A DNA stretch of 64,000 bases from Alicyclobacillus acidocaldarius subsp. acidocaldarius Tc-4-1 (GCF_000219875.1 NC_017167.1:2009572-2073571), one strand, 5' to 3'. Counted from the stretch's first letter, positions 44,696 through 53,851 are shown. The notes: generated from the sequence alone by a model not told the origin. Made by a program: numbers and translations.

Positions 44696-46662
44696 GATCC
44701 CGCCTCCACCACCGGCATCACCGGTGCGTACTCGCGCACGAGCACCAGCGTCTTCTCGCTCGCCAGCGCGCGCGGATTGGATGGCGCCGACAACTCGGGA
44801 AGGCCGCGATTGGCCGTGGCGAGCACAAGCGCTGTCGCAGAGCTCGGACGCCATCCAGCAGCCAAACCGGACAAATAGGCCCCGAGCGTCCGACCCAATC
44901 CGTGCGTGAGTTGGCGATTGTACACTCCATAGTCGGAGATCCAGGACGAGGTCGCCACCTCCTGGCTCGCGTTGAGCGATCTCATCTGGCCCGGCGCGAG
45001 CGTACCCACCTTGACCAGCATCCCGTTGTATACCACGGCCACATCGGTCAGCGTCATCTGCGTCTCATTCGTCACCGTGCCGAACAGAAGCCCATAGGCT
45101 TCCTTCAAATTGCATTGGATCCGACCGGCGCCTGCGGCGAACCCGGACGCGAACACATAGCGCACGTGCCAGCGCGGCACATCGGTCAGCGAAACCGAGG
45201 TAGCATCGCCGCCGTGCTCCACCAGGGCGTTGGCGACAGGTTGATTATCGCTCTGCAGCGTCAAGACGTCGTCCGAAGGCGGCAGCCGAAGCACGTCATT
45301 CCCGCTGTCCGGCGACATGATGGCGAGCGCTCCGTACTCGAATGCGCGCCCGTCCCCGAAGAGCTCCATCACGCCGACGCCGTTCATCAGGAGTCCCGCA
45401 GGCCGCGACGAACCGCCGAGTGCGAAAATGCCCACCGTAGTGAGGCCGCTCAAAGCAGGCAGAATGACCCACGCGAGCGTCGCCCGGCGAACGCGCCGCA
45501 GCACGTAAAACGTGACCGGCCCCGCCGCCAGCAAATAGCCCAGCAGAACCAGCGCAAACGTGGACAGCCCCGGCATGCGCAGCGGCTCGAGCGCGTCACC
45601 CACGCTCGTCAAGTTGAGGCCACCCGTTGGGCGAAGCAGGCCCGAGACAGCCGCATCCGCGGCCTGCGCCAGACCGGCGTCGTGAAACAGGGCCGTCCAC
45701 ATCTGCGCGTTCCCCGGCCAAGCCAACAGATCAGGGTCCAGCGGGGAAAAGGACGTCTGCCAGATCTGCCCCCGGCCGAACGATTCGCTAGCAACGAGCG
45801 GTTCCGCATTCGATCCAGCCCAGAGCCGGGCCTCGGCCGCGACCTGCCCAGCGGTGGACTCGATTTGCCCAGGTCCGCCGGTCGTGCCCGCGAAACGCGC
45901 GAGCGGATCCCCATCCACCACCTGGAACGCGCCAGGAGCAATCGGAAGCGTGCCGAGCGCTGAAGGTAAGGTGCCCGTGCCCGTCACGACGAGCAGCCCG
46001 CCTTCATCCACCCATGTGGCGAGCGATTCCGCCTGCGCCTTGGACAGCGCCTCCAGCTCGTCCACGTTGGCTACAAGCGCGCTCAGATCGCAGAGCGCCT
46101 GCGCGGACGTCGGCAGGTCCTGCGGTCTGAGCGCAACCGGCAACACGGGAGTGCCGTCTGCACTCGTGCCCGCGAGGAACTGCGTGGCCTGCGAACTGTC
46201 GCTCACGACGCCGACGAGATCGACATGAGAAACGCTGTTGCCTCCGAGCCACGAAGTGGAGACAACCCGTCCATCCAGGACAAGATTCAACTCGGCGCCC
46301 TGCGACAGCGCAAATCCCGGCACGTCGATAAAGGTGGACGTCGTCCCTCCCTTCGTGAGCCAAAGCGGCCACGTCAACGCGCCCGCAACGTGACGATCCC
46401 CGATGGATGGCCCGCTCACGCGAAGCACCAGCTTCCCCATGACGGCAGAGCCGTCGTTACGCACCCACACGTGCACGGGCACCCACTCGTCCGCCACGTA
46501 GTATCCGCCGTAGCCCACAGCCGTCGCCATGGACACAGACGCGCTCGCGAAGGTTTTGGGCGCCGGAACGGTCCAAAATCCGAGACACGCCGCGGCGATG
46601 GCGGCGAACGCCACCATCGGCTTGCAATCGAGTTCCCGAAGGCAGCGCGAGACGAACCTCAT
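44692..46662 (-). CDS. Large exported membrane protein linked to the ABC exporter
   Basis: The 656-aa product has an N-terminal signal/TM segment (about 15-40), an extracellular beta-rich region, a Rossmann-like middle section with VDEGGLLVVTGTG (about residue 215) resembling GATase1/ThuA-like folds seen next to ABC-2 systems, two TM helices (about 370-425), and another extracellular domain. I cannot name a family. AAAGGGA lies before the ATG at 46662. It is the first gene of the three-gene unit and overlaps the ATPase start by 4 bp. Confidence 0.75.
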   Translation of the reverse strand: MRFVSRCLRELDCKPMVAFAAIAAACLGFWTVPAPKTFASASVSMATAVGYGGYYVADEWVPVHVWVRNDGSAVMGKLVLRVSGPSIGDRHVAGALTWPLWLTKGGTTSTFIDVPGFALSQGAELNLVLDGRVVSTSWLGGNSVSHVDLVGVVSDSSQATQFLAGTSADGTPVLPVALRPQDLPTSAQALCDLSALVANVDELEALSKAQAESLATWVDEGGLLVVTGTGTLPSALGTLPIAPGAFQVVDGDPLARFAGTTGGPGQIESTAGQVAAEARLWAGSNAEPLVASESFGRGQIWQTSFSPLDPDLLAWPGNAQMWTALFHDAGLAQAADAAVSGLLRPTGGLNLTSVGDALEPLRMPGLSTFALVLLGYLLAAGPVTFYVLRRVRRATLAWVILPALSGLTTVGIFALGGSSRPAGLLMNGVGVMELFGDGRAFEYGALAIMSPDSGNDVLRLPPSDDVLTLQSDNQPVANALVEHGGDATSVSLTDVPRWHVRYVFASGFAAGAGRIQCNLKEAYGLLFGTVTNETQMTLTDVAVVYNGMLVKVGTLAPGQMRSLNASQEVATSSWISDYGVYNRQLTHGLGRTLGAYLSGLAAGWRPSSATALVLATANRGLPELSAPSNPRALASEKTLVLVREYAPVMPVVEAGS

Positions 46663-46829
46663 GCCACCGTCCCTTTCGAAAGGCATCCATATCACGCCTC
46701 GTGAGATGGCCATGCGGTTCCATTGTACCGCCATCCGAATCTCGCTGCGAATGTCACGCGCTGGCCTTGCGGGCGAGATCGTCGTATCCTCAAATGGTGA
46801 ACTTGGCTTCGAGGAAGAGGGTTTGTCTC

Positions 46830-48044
46830 GTGCTCCCATCGCGTCCACCTGGAGATCATGGCTATATCGCGCGAGGCACGTCGGTCTATCGGCGCGTAAG
46901 CATCGCCTTTTTGGCTGCAGGACTTGTGATCTTCGCCAATCTGTACGCCGTGCAGCCGCTTATCCCTGCGTTCAGTTTGGCGTTCGGGCGCTCGCCGGCG
47001 GCCGCGAGTCTCGCGCTCTCCGCGTCGACCTTCACGCTCGCCCTTTCCCTGCCCATCTTTGCATCGTTGTCCGACCGATTCGGCCGCAAGCCCATCATGC
47101 TGTTCTCCCTGTTCTCGTCGTGCGTCCTTCAATTCGCGGTGGGTATGGCGCCAACGTTCTGGGAGATCGTTGCCGCGCGGGCCTTGGAGGGATTGACGCT
47201 GGCGGGACTGCCCGCCGTGGCCATGACGTACTTGAGCGAGGAAGTGGAGGCATCTAGCCTCGGCTTGGCCATGGGCCTCTACATCAGCGGGAACACGCTC
47301 GGAGGCCTACTGGGGCGCGTGCTCATGAGCGTCGCAGCCGATCACGCCTCGTGGCGGATGGGCATGCTCATCTTCGGGGGCGTCAGCTTGGCACTCAGCG
47401 CCTACGTGGCGTGGTCGTTGCCCGCCTCGCGTCACTTTGTCCCAAGAAGGGACGGCGTCTCGGACATCGTGTCCCGCTTCGCGCACGCGGTGAAGCGTCC
47501 GGAACTGGACGCCTTGTATCTCCTAGGCGGGCTGCTCATGGGCGGATTCGTGTCCCTCTACACCTACATGGGTTTTCGCCTCGCTCGCGCGCCTTATCAC
47601 CTCTCGACTTCCGTCATCGGCCTTCTCTTCTTTGCCTATCTAGCAGGCACGTTCAGCTCATCGTTCATGGGGAGCCTGGCGGATCGAATCGGACGTCATC
47701 GCGTGCTGCCGCTGAACATCGCGATCATGGCGGCAGGCGCGATCATCACGTGCGCGCGGGGTCTCGCCGAGGTGATCATCGGTATGGTGATTTTTACCTT
47801 CGGATTCTTTGGGGCGCACTCCATCGCCTCGTCGAGCGTCGGGAGGCTCGGCGGCGCGCAGCGAGCGCAGGCATCGGCTTTGTACCTCTTTTGCTATTAC
47901 ACCGGATCCAGCGTCATCGGTTCCTTGGGCGGCTTGTTCTGGACGGACATGGGCTGGCGCGGCGTGATTGGCATGATCCTGAGCGCCCAAGGATTCGCAA
48001 GCGCTGCTTTCCTTTTCGCAAGACGAAAATTGCGCGCGGCGTGA
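46830..48044 (+). CDS. MFS transporter (YnfM-like)
   Basis: The 404-aa major facilitator has 12 predicted helices. Motif A is FASLSDRFGRKPIMLFS after TM2 and its echo is MGSLADRIGRHRVLPL in the second half. It resembles YnfM/arabinose-efflux-like exporters; the substrate is unknown. GTG at 46830 follows GAAGAGGG about 10 nt upstream. An ATG at 46794 has no ribosome binding site. It is divergent from the ABC unit and convergent with the RNase J-like gene. Confidence 0.88.
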   Translation: MLPSRPPGDHGYIARGTSVYRRVSIAFLAAGLVIFANLYAVQPLIPAFSLAFGRSPAAASLALSASTFTLALSLPIFASLSDRFGRKPIMLFSLFSSCVLQFAVGMAPTFWEIVAARALEGLTLAGLPAVAMTYLSEEVEASSLGLAMGLYISGNTLGGLLGRVLMSVAADHASWRMGMLIFGGVSLALSAYVAWSLPASRHFVPRRDGVSDIVSRFAHAVKRPELDALYLLGGLLMGGFVSLYTYMGFRLARAPYHLSTSVIGLLFFAYLAGTFSSSFMGSLADRIGRHRVLPLNIAIMAAGAIITCARGLAEVIIGMVIFTFGFFGAHSIASSSVGRLGGAQRAQASALYLFCYYTGSSVIGSLGGLFWTDMGWRGVIGMILSAQGFASAAFLFARRKLRAA

Positions 48045-48045
48045 T

Positions 48046-48072
48046 GGGCCAGGTGAGTGAATCACCTGGCCC
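48046..48072. terminator. Shared hairpin between convergent genes
   Basis: A perfect 11-bp stem GGGCCAGGTGA/TCACCTGGCCC with a 5-nt loop lies between the stops of the MFS gene and the RNase J-like gene. There is no T-tract on either side, but position and symmetry suggest a bidirectional terminator. Confidence 0.65.
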
Positions 48073-48077
48073 GCCCT

Positions 48078-49391
48078 CTACGCGCGGGTTGCCACGGACG
48101 CAGCGGCGAGAAGATCCGACAGCGTGTATTCCACGCGCTCCTCGGGCAGAACGCGCGGGATGCCCTCCGCCACCACGCACTCCGGATGAAACGAGTGAAT
48201 CGGCAGGTAGACGCGTGGTCGGATTTCCTCGACAGCCTGTTCGATCTCGGAGAGCGAAGCGTGGCCGCTCGTGCCCAGCGCACGGAAGGTCACGCCGAAG
48301 TGAGCCAACCACCGTTGGAGATTGTCCCAGGCCGGATCGAACGGGCCAAGGGGAGCGCCGTTGGAGTGGATGTACAGGCCGTTGGCGGCGGAGCCGAGAT
48401 CGATCAGGCGCCACAGTTTGTCGTACGCGAGTTCCGCCGCGAACCCGCTCGGCGCGTCTCGGAGGTCCTCCGGGCGAACGAGCGGAAGTTTCAAAGAGGC
48501 AAGCCATTCCCTTACAGGGTCTGTGAGTGAATCGTCCGCCCAGACATGCACGCTCTCTGGCACTCCGCCCGCGAAATGGGAGGCCACGTAGAGCGTTCTC
48601 GCCTCGAACACGGGCGTGCGTCCCGCCTCCTGGGCACAACGAGCAAACGCGAGAACGCGCTCGGGGTGGCGCGGGTACGCGTTGAAGTACACCATTCGCT
48701 CCTCGCCCGCCATGGCTTCCACCATGTGACGGACGAGCTCCTGCTCCGTCACTTGCGGGCGCGCCTCGTCCCCGGCTCGCGTTCCCTCCACCAGCAGCAC
48801 GTCTGGCTCGAACGTGCGCGCCTTTTCGACAAACGCGCGCGATAGCTCGGGCCGCCATCCGTGAAACCTGAGATCCCCGCTGTATACGAGCCGCAGATCG
48901 GGCGCAGCGATGAAGATGGCAGCCGCGCCAGGCGTGTCGTGATCGACGGGAACGAACTGAAATCGCAGGTCGCCGACGCTGTGCCACGTCTCGGCGTCGA
49001 CGCCGGTCAACTGGAGTGGAGGTTGATCTTCGATTCCGGCTTCCGAGATAAGCTTCAAGATCTTACAGGTCTCTTTCGTCGAAAAAACCGAGATTTCGTT
49101 TGCCATATACGGCAAAAGCGCGGTATGATCCAAGTGGTTATGACTTATGCAGATCGCCATAGACTCCGGCTTCTCGATTTGATAAAGCTCAGGAATATCC
49201 GGAAGAATGCCGACGGCTCGCAGGTCAGCCGTCGAGCGCGGGCGCAACGAGCCGGAAAACATCGGCGATTCTGGGCGAACCACGTGCCCCATGTCGAACA
49301 CGATTTGGCTGGAGGACGTCTTCACGCGACAGATGGTTCCACCGATAGTGCGCGTCCCCCCGAAGAATGTGATGCGCGTCGACTTGTCCAC
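48078..49391 (-). CDS. RNase J-like metallo-beta-lactamase/beta-CASP hydrolase
   Basis: The 437-aa product has the metal site SHNHLDH (83-89), a later His in VPVDHDTPG, Asp in YSGDLRFHG, a beta-CASP-like insert (VYFNAYPRHPERVLAFARCA), and an RNase J-type end, GTSGHASLSEIEQAV then YLPIHSF. The arrangement is that of RNase J/CPSF-like nucleases, but it is shorter than RNase J1 (about 555 aa) and lacks the C-terminal domain, so nuclease activity is inferred. GTG at 49391 has AAGGGAG 8 nt upstream. A palindrome (49413-49430) lies in its leader. Confidence 0.82.
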   Translation of the reverse strand: MDKSTRITFFGGTRTIGGTICRVKTSSSQIVFDMGHVVRPESPMFSGSLRPRSTADLRAVGILPDIPELYQIEKPESMAICISHNHLDHTALLPYMANEISVFSTKETCKILKLISEAGIEDQPPLQLTGVDAETWHSVGDLRFQFVPVDHDTPGAAAIFIAAPDLRLVYSGDLRFHGWRPELSRAFVEKARTFEPDVLLVEGTRAGDEARPQVTEQELVRHMVEAMAGEERMVYFNAYPRHPERVLAFARCAQEAGRTPVFEARTLYVASHFAGGVPESVHVWADDSLTDPVREWLASLKLPLVRPEDLRDAPSGFAAELAYDKLWRLIDLGSAANGLYIHSNGAPLGPFDPAWDNLQRWLAHFGVTFRALGTSGHASLSEIEQAVEEIRPRVYLPIHSFHPECVVAEGIPRVLPEERVEYTLSDLLAAASVATRA

Positions 49392-49412
49392 ACTCATCAC
49401 TCCCTTATGTAA

Positions 49413-49430
49413 GCTCGGTCGCGGCCGAGC
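49413..49430. promoter_or_regulatory. Palindrome in the leader of the RNase J-like gene
   Basis: GCTCGG-(6 nt)-CCGAGC lies 22 bp upstream of the GTG start. It has no T-run and is in a divergent promoter region, so it may be an operator or a 5' leader hairpin. Confidence 0.35.
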
Positions 49431-49484
49431 ATTTCAGAATATCACACGAGAGGAGCTGAGAACATACTTCGATTTTGAATTTAT

Positions 49485-49540
49485 GTGAAGTTCCCTTTAC
49501 TCAATCTTCACTTGATCTGTCTGACCGATGCTGTGACAAT
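49485..49540 (+). promoter_or_regulatory. Promoter with flanking inverted repeat for the sugar-type ABC operon
   Basis: TTGATC (49512-49517), 17-bp spacer and GACAAT (49535-49540) form a promoter 55 bp before the first permease gene. GTGAAG (49485-49490) and CTTCAC (49506-49511) form an inverted repeat ending exactly at the -35 box, a possible regulator site. No regulator gene is adjacent. Confidence 0.5.
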
Positions 49541-49594
49541 GTCGGTGGAGTGGAAGCCAAGGCACGACATGCTTCTTTTGAGAGGGATTCCGCA

Positions 49595-50479
49595 ATGACG
49601 TTGAAGGCCCGAAGAACCATCACGGCCTATATGATGCTGCTGCCAACACTCATCCTCTTGGCCGTGTTCACCCTGTATCCCATCTTTGAGTCCTTCGTGA
49701 TCAGCTTTTTTCATTGGGACATGATTAGCCCCCACAAGCAATTCGTAGGCTTGCAAAACTACGTCCAAATTTTTGAGGATCCCCTGTTTCACCGAGCAGT
49801 CGTCAACACGCTCCTCTTCGTCGTCTTGTATGTGCCCATCGTGATGGCCTTGGGGCTGGCCGTGGCGCTTCTGCTGAACGCGAGGATTCGCTTCAGGGCG
49901 TTTTTCAGAACCGCCATCTTCCTTCCCTACGTGACGTCCATCGCAGCGACCGGGATTGTATGGCAGTGGATCTTTAACGGCCAATACGGCCTGTTGAACG
50001 ATCTCCTGCGCCAAATCGGGATTCAAGGTCCGGACTGGCTCAACACGCCCCAGGACACCATGATCTGCCTGGTGACGCTCAGCGTGTGGCAAAGCTTGGG
50101 CTATGTATCGGTCCTCTTTCTGGCAGGCTTGCAGAACATCAGCCGCGAATACTACGAAGCCGCACGCGTCGACGGCGCGCACGGCTGGCACCTCTTTCGT
50201 CACGTCACATGGCCACTTCTTTCCCCGACGACGTTCTTCGTCCTTCTGATGAGCACCATCGAGGCCTTCAAGGTGTTTCTACCCGTCTACGTCCTGTACG
50301 GCGCGACCGACGGGCCGAACGACAGCGGTCTAACCATGCTGTACTACATGTTTACCGAAGGCTTTAGTGACTATCGGATGGGCTACGCAAGCGCATCCGC
50401 CTACATTCTGTTTGTCATCATTCTCGCGTGCACGCTTCTGCAGATGACGCTGCAGCGACGCGTCCATTACGAGTCCTGA
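49595..50479 (+). CDS. ABC sugar-type permease, MalF/UgpA family
   Basis: This 294-aa inner-membrane permease of a carbohydrate-uptake (CUT1) ABC importer has six TM helices. The EAA loop is EYYEAARVDGAHGWHLFRHV, and the family N-terminus TLYPIFESFVISFF is clear. ATG at 49595 has GAGAGGG 8 nt upstream. It is the first gene of a permease-permease-binding protein operon without an ATPase, so a shared MsmX-type ATPase elsewhere is presumed. Confidence 0.92.
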   Translation: MTLKARRTITAYMMLLPTLILLAVFTLYPIFESFVISFFHWDMISPHKQFVGLQNYVQIFEDPLFHRAVVNTLLFVVLYVPIVMALGLAVALLLNARIRFRAFFRTAIFLPYVTSIAATGIVWQWIFNGQYGLLNDLLRQIGIQGPDWLNTPQDTMICLVTLSVWQSLGYVSVLFLAGLQNISREYYEAARVDGAHGWHLFRHVTWPLLSPTTFFVLLMSTIEAFKVFLPVYVLYGATDGPNDSGLTMLYYMFTEGFSDYRMGYASASAYILFVIILACTLLQMTLQRRVHYES

Positions 50480-50492
50480 TGGAGGAGCAAGC

Positions 50493-51299
50493 ATGCGAAA
50501 GCTATTCATTTATGCGGCGCTGATTGTGGTCACGCTGTTCGTCCTTGGGCCGTTCACCTGGATGATATCGACGTCGCTCAAACCGGCCGGCGAAGTGCTC
50601 ACGGCGACGCCTTCCCTGTGGCCACACCCGTTTGAGTGGAACAATTACTCGACCGCGTGGAAATCCGCGCCCTTCGGTCGCTATTTTTTGAACAGCCTCT
50701 TCATTTCTGGCGTGGAAACTGCGTTTGACCTGACGCTTGGGGCGATGGCTGCGTACGCATTTGCGCGGCTTGATTTTGCTGGTAAGCGAACGCTCTTCCT
50801 CGCGCTCCTGGCGACGTTGATGGTGCCTGGCGAGCTGCTGCTCATACCGAATTACATCACGGTCGCCAAGCTCCATTGGATGAGCACCTACCAGGGCATC
50901 ATCGTCCCGTGGCTCGTGAGCGTGTTCACCATCTTTCTCATGCGCCAATTCTTTTTGTCCATGCCAAGCGAGATTTTCGAGGCAGCTGAGTTGGACGGAC
51001 TGCATCCCGTACGCACACTTTTTCAAATCGTCATGCCACTCACGAAGCCTGTCTGGATCACGGCAGGGCTGATTAAGTTCATTGGCAGTTGGAACTCGTT
51101 CCTCTGGGTGGTCGTCGTATCGAACTCCCAGTCCTTGGACACGGTACCCGTCGGTCTGATGAACTTCACGTCGGACGTCGGGACCGAGTACAACCAGCTA
51201 ATGGCCGCTGCGACTTTCTGCATGGTTCCACTGGCCATTGTGTTCCTCCTAGGACAGCGGTACTTTGTGGAGGGCATTGCGCGCAGCGGCATTAGATAA
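50493..51299 (+). CDS. ABC sugar-type permease, MalG/UgpE family
   Basis: The second permease of the CUT1 importer has 268 aa and six TM helices. The EAA loop is EIFEAAELDGLHPVRTLFQI followed by PLTKP. GGAGGAG lies 5-7 nt before the ATG. It starts 13 bp after the first permease and is followed 29 bp later by the binding protein gene. Confidence 0.93.
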   Translation: MRKLFIYAALIVVTLFVLGPFTWMISTSLKPAGEVLTATPSLWPHPFEWNNYSTAWKSAPFGRYFLNSLFISGVETAFDLTLGAMAAYAFARLDFAGKRTLFLALLATLMVPGELLLIPNYITVAKLHWMSTYQGIIVPWLVSVFTIFLMRQFFLSMPSEIFEAAELDGLHPVRTLFQIVMPLTKPVWITAGLIKFIGSWNSFLWVVVVSNSQSLDTVPVGLMNFTSDVGTEYNQLMAAATFCMVPLAIVFLLGQRYFVEGIARSGIR

Positions 51300-51328
51300 A
51301 ATTTTGTTCATCGAAAGGAGAGGTCAGT

Positions 51329-52744
51329 GTGAATTCCAAAAAGAGGATTATCACGGCGACGGCGACTGCGGTGGTGATGTGCACCTTCATGGCCACCGGC
51401 TGTGGCGATGAGGAGACAGGAGGCGGAGGAGGCATCCCCATGACGAAGTCTGCCAATTCCGCTGGACAAGCCGCAAGTACCGCGCAACCCGTGACCATCA
51501 CCTTTGAGGAATCCATGCCGGGAAAGCTCGGTGTAGAGCTTCAGAAGCTGACGAATGAGTTTGAGAAGCAAAATCCGAACATCCATGTCCAGCTCATCTT
51601 CAATGGCTCGTATAGCACATTGGAGCAGAAGTTGACGGCCGCCATCGCCTCCAACACTGAGCCGACCGTGGCCCAGGTTGAAGAGACGTGGGAGACGAAT
51701 TACGTTCAGAACGGGCTGATTCAGCCCTTGGACTCCGTCATTCCGAAGTCCACGCAGAATGACCTGATTCCGATTTGGCGACAGGACTCGTCGTACAACG
51801 GCAAGTTGATGTCCGTACCCTTCAACAAATCTGCCTACGTCTTGTACTACAATGTGGACGACTTGAAGAAAGCCGGGATCTCTTCGCCTCCAAAAACGTG
51901 GAGTGAACTCGAACAGGATGCCATCAAAATTCAAAAGGAAGGTATCCCTGGCCTCGGCCTGCAGGGCAACTATTACACCTTTGAGATGCTTTTAAAACAG
52001 GCAGGAGGCCAGATCCTCAATGCTTCGAACACCAAGGCGGCCTTCAACAGCTCAGCGGGTCTCACAGCACTCAATTTCATGAAACGCCTGGTGGATGAAC
52101 ATGCGGCGAAGGTCATCGGCGCGAACGAATACCTCTCCGACGGCTTCAACACGAACGCGTACGCGATGGATCTCGATACCGTGGCCGCGATGTCGTTCAT
52201 CAATAACCCGAACATCCATTGGAAGGTTGCGCCGCTTCCGAAGGGCGTGACCTACGCCGTCCCCACGGCTGGTTTGAATCTGGTGATCTTTAACGCAGCG
52301 ACACCCGCTCAGAAAGCCGCGGCGGCGAAGTATTTGAACTTCCTCATTTCTGTGCCATCCACCATCGAGTGGGCAGAACAGACGGGCTATCTCCCGGTCC
52401 GGCAGAGCGCGCTCACCAACCCGGAATGGACGAGCTACATCAAGACACACCCGAATCAGGGAGTTGCCCCGAACGAGCTGAAGTACGCCTACTTCTCTCC
52501 TCGACTCGCTTCGCTCTACTCCGCGGAGCAAGAGATGACCACGCAGATTGGCAACATGCTTGCGGGTCGTCAGACGCCACAAGTCACCCTGCAGAATATG
52601 GCGAACATCACGAACAACGCTCTCGCGCAGGGGAAACTCGGGCCAGTGACCCGACTTTCGAGAAGCAGGCGGCCGATTGTGGGCCGCCTGCTGTCATATT
52701 GGGCGCCTTGCGCCATGGAGGATGCGACCGGTGCTCCTCCGTGA
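51329..52744 (+). CDS. ABC sugar-type solute-binding lipoprotein
   Basis: This extracellular binding protein (family 1) has 471 aa. It has a lipoprotein signal with Cys25 in MATGC, a Gly-rich linker, and an SBP core with VTITFEESMPGKLG, EETWETNYVQNGLIQPLD and PFNKSAYVLYYNVDDLKKAG. The ligand is unknown, probably an oligosaccharide or sugar alcohol. GTG at 51329 follows AGGAGAGG. The normal C-terminus should lie near residue 438 (NNALAQGK). The last 33 residues run through a terminator-like hairpin and look like read-through after a small indel. Confidence 0.9.
   Translation: MNSKKRIITATATAVVMCTFMATGCGDEETGGGGGIPMTKSANSAGQAASTAQPVTITFEESMPGKLGVELQKLTNEFEKQNPNIHVQLIFNGSYSTLEQKLTAAIASNTEPTVAQVEETWETNYVQNGLIQPLDSVIPKSTQNDLIPIWRQDSSYNGKLMSVPFNKSAYVLYYNVDDLKKAGISSPPKTWSELEQDAIKIQKEGIPGLGLQGNYYTFEMLLKQAGGQILNASNTKAAFNSSAGLTALNFMKRLVDEHAAKVIGANEYLSDGFNTNAYAMDLDTVAAMSFINNPNIHWKVAPLPKGVTYAVPTAGLNLVIFNAATPAQKAAAAKYLNFLISVPSTIEWAEQTGYLPVRQSALTNPEWTSYIKTHPNQGVAPNELKYAYFSPRLASLYSAEQEMTTQIGNMLAGRQTPQVTLQNMANITNNALAQGKLGPVTRLSRSRRPIVGRLLSYWAPCAMEDATGAPP
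52664..52692 (+). terminator. Terminator-like hairpin inside the 3' end of the binding-protein frame
   Basis: A perfect 11-bp stem AGCAGGCGGCC/GGCCGCCTGCT with a 7-nt loop. No clear T-tract follows. It lies before the annotated stop of the binding protein, which suggests the real or ancestral stop (TGA at 52647 in the +1 frame) came first. Confidence 0.6.
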
Positions 52745-52756
52745 TTTGAATGGGGC

Positions 52757-52786
52757 TTGCATAATAAATTAACAGGTATATATAAT
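52757..52786 (+). promoter_or_regulatory. SigA-type promoter of the Rieske oxygenase gene
   Basis: TTGCAT (52757-52762), 18-bp spacer and a perfect TATAAT (52781-52786) in an unusually AT-rich stretch. Transcription would begin near 52793, which makes the upstream ATG at 52794 leaderless and favours the GTG at 52827. Confidence 0.75.
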
Positions 52787-52826
52787 TTGTATCATGCTCT
52801 TTACGGAGAAGTGGAGGTGCTGTCCA

Positions 52827-53810
52827 GTGGCAGACCGCAAAAGTCCGGCTCCGAGCGAAGATGGCGTATTCCCTGCGACGTGGTACGCGGTCTGTTTCTC
52901 CGCCCAGATTACGCGTCGCAGACCGCTTGCCGCGCGCGTCGCCGGGCGCGATCTCGTCCTGTTTCGCAATGCATCCGGGCGTGTTCACGCGCTCAGCCGC
53001 TACTGCACGCACCGGGGCGCGGATCTCGCGCTCGGCCGCGTGGAAGGCGCGCACCTCGCGTGTGCCTACCACGGATGGCAGTTCTGCGGCGACGGCCGCT
53101 GCACCCGAATTCCCGCCCATCCGGATCGACCCATTCCAGACTTCGCCCACACGCGCGCCTATGCCACGTGCGAGTTAGCCGGCATAACTTGGGTCTACCT
53201 CGGCGGCGAAGCGCGTCCGCCGGAGTTGCGCGTGTTCTCGGAACTCACGGACGGGTCCTATCGGCTGGTGCCGTATGAAGATGTGTGGCAGGCACACCTC
53301 ACCCGCGTCGTGGAGAGCGTGCTCGACGTCGCCCACCTGGCGTTCGTTCACCGCAAAACCATCGGGCGCCGCACGCCGGCCGCCATCCCACGCCTGTCGT
53401 TTGAAACGGACGGAGGAAATCGCATCCTCATCCGCAACGGCGGCGGCTTGCTCGAGTACTGGTTTCCGCAGATGTGGATTCTGCGGCCAACCGAAGGAAG
53501 GGGTGGTTTCCTCAACTTCGTCACCTTCACGCCCGTCGACGAGGAGACCACGCGCATCCTCGGTTACGCCGGCCGCACCTTCGCGCGATCCGTCCCTGGC
53601 ATGGACGCCCTATTTCGGCGCTACAGCCTGCGCGTGCTCCGCGAGGATCAGCGCGTGGTCGAGAGCCAACACCCGAGACCCATCCCGGAAGCGCTTCGGA
53701 TGGAGGCGCACGTCCCGGCAGATGCGCCGCAGGTCCGCTTCCGCCATCGCTGGTATCGGTTTCTGACGGGTGATGAGCCTCGCGTGACGGTCGAGCATTC
53801 CGATTCCTAA
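52827..53810 (+). CDS. Rieske non-heme iron oxygenase, alpha-subunit type
   Basis: The 327-aa product has a Rieske [2Fe-2S] domain with CTHRG (Cys60, His62) and CAYHGW (Cys79, His82), then a catalytic domain whose mononuclear iron site is DVAHLAFVH (Asp167, His170, His175). It resembles PaO/VanA-like single-component oxygenases. The substrate is unknown and no reductase gene is adjacent. GTG at 52827 has GGAGG 9 nt upstream. It forms its own unit and converges on the leucine block. Confidence 0.9.
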   Translation: MADRKSPAPSEDGVFPATWYAVCFSAQITRRRPLAARVAGRDLVLFRNASGRVHALSRYCTHRGADLALGRVEGAHLACAYHGWQFCGDGRCTRIPAHPDRPIPDFAHTRAYATCELAGITWVYLGGEARPPELRVFSELTDGSYRLVPYEDVWQAHLTRVVESVLDVAHLAFVHRKTIGRRTPAAIPRLSFETDGGNRILIRNGGGLLEYWFPQMWILRPTEGRGGFLNFVTFTPVDEETTRILGYAGRTFARSVPGMDALFRRYSLRVLREDQRVVESQHPRPIPEALRMEAHVPADAPQVRFRHRWYRFLTGDEPRVTVEHSDS

Positions 53811-53851
53811 GGCCGTCGTGTTCTGGACGGTGAGTCGGGTTCCACCTCAGA

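Noticed and set aside
52794-52826. Eleven-residue N-terminal extension of the Rieske oxygenase from the ATG at 52794
   Set aside because: The mapped-looking promoter would start transcription at that ATG, and GGAGG serves the GTG at 52827.
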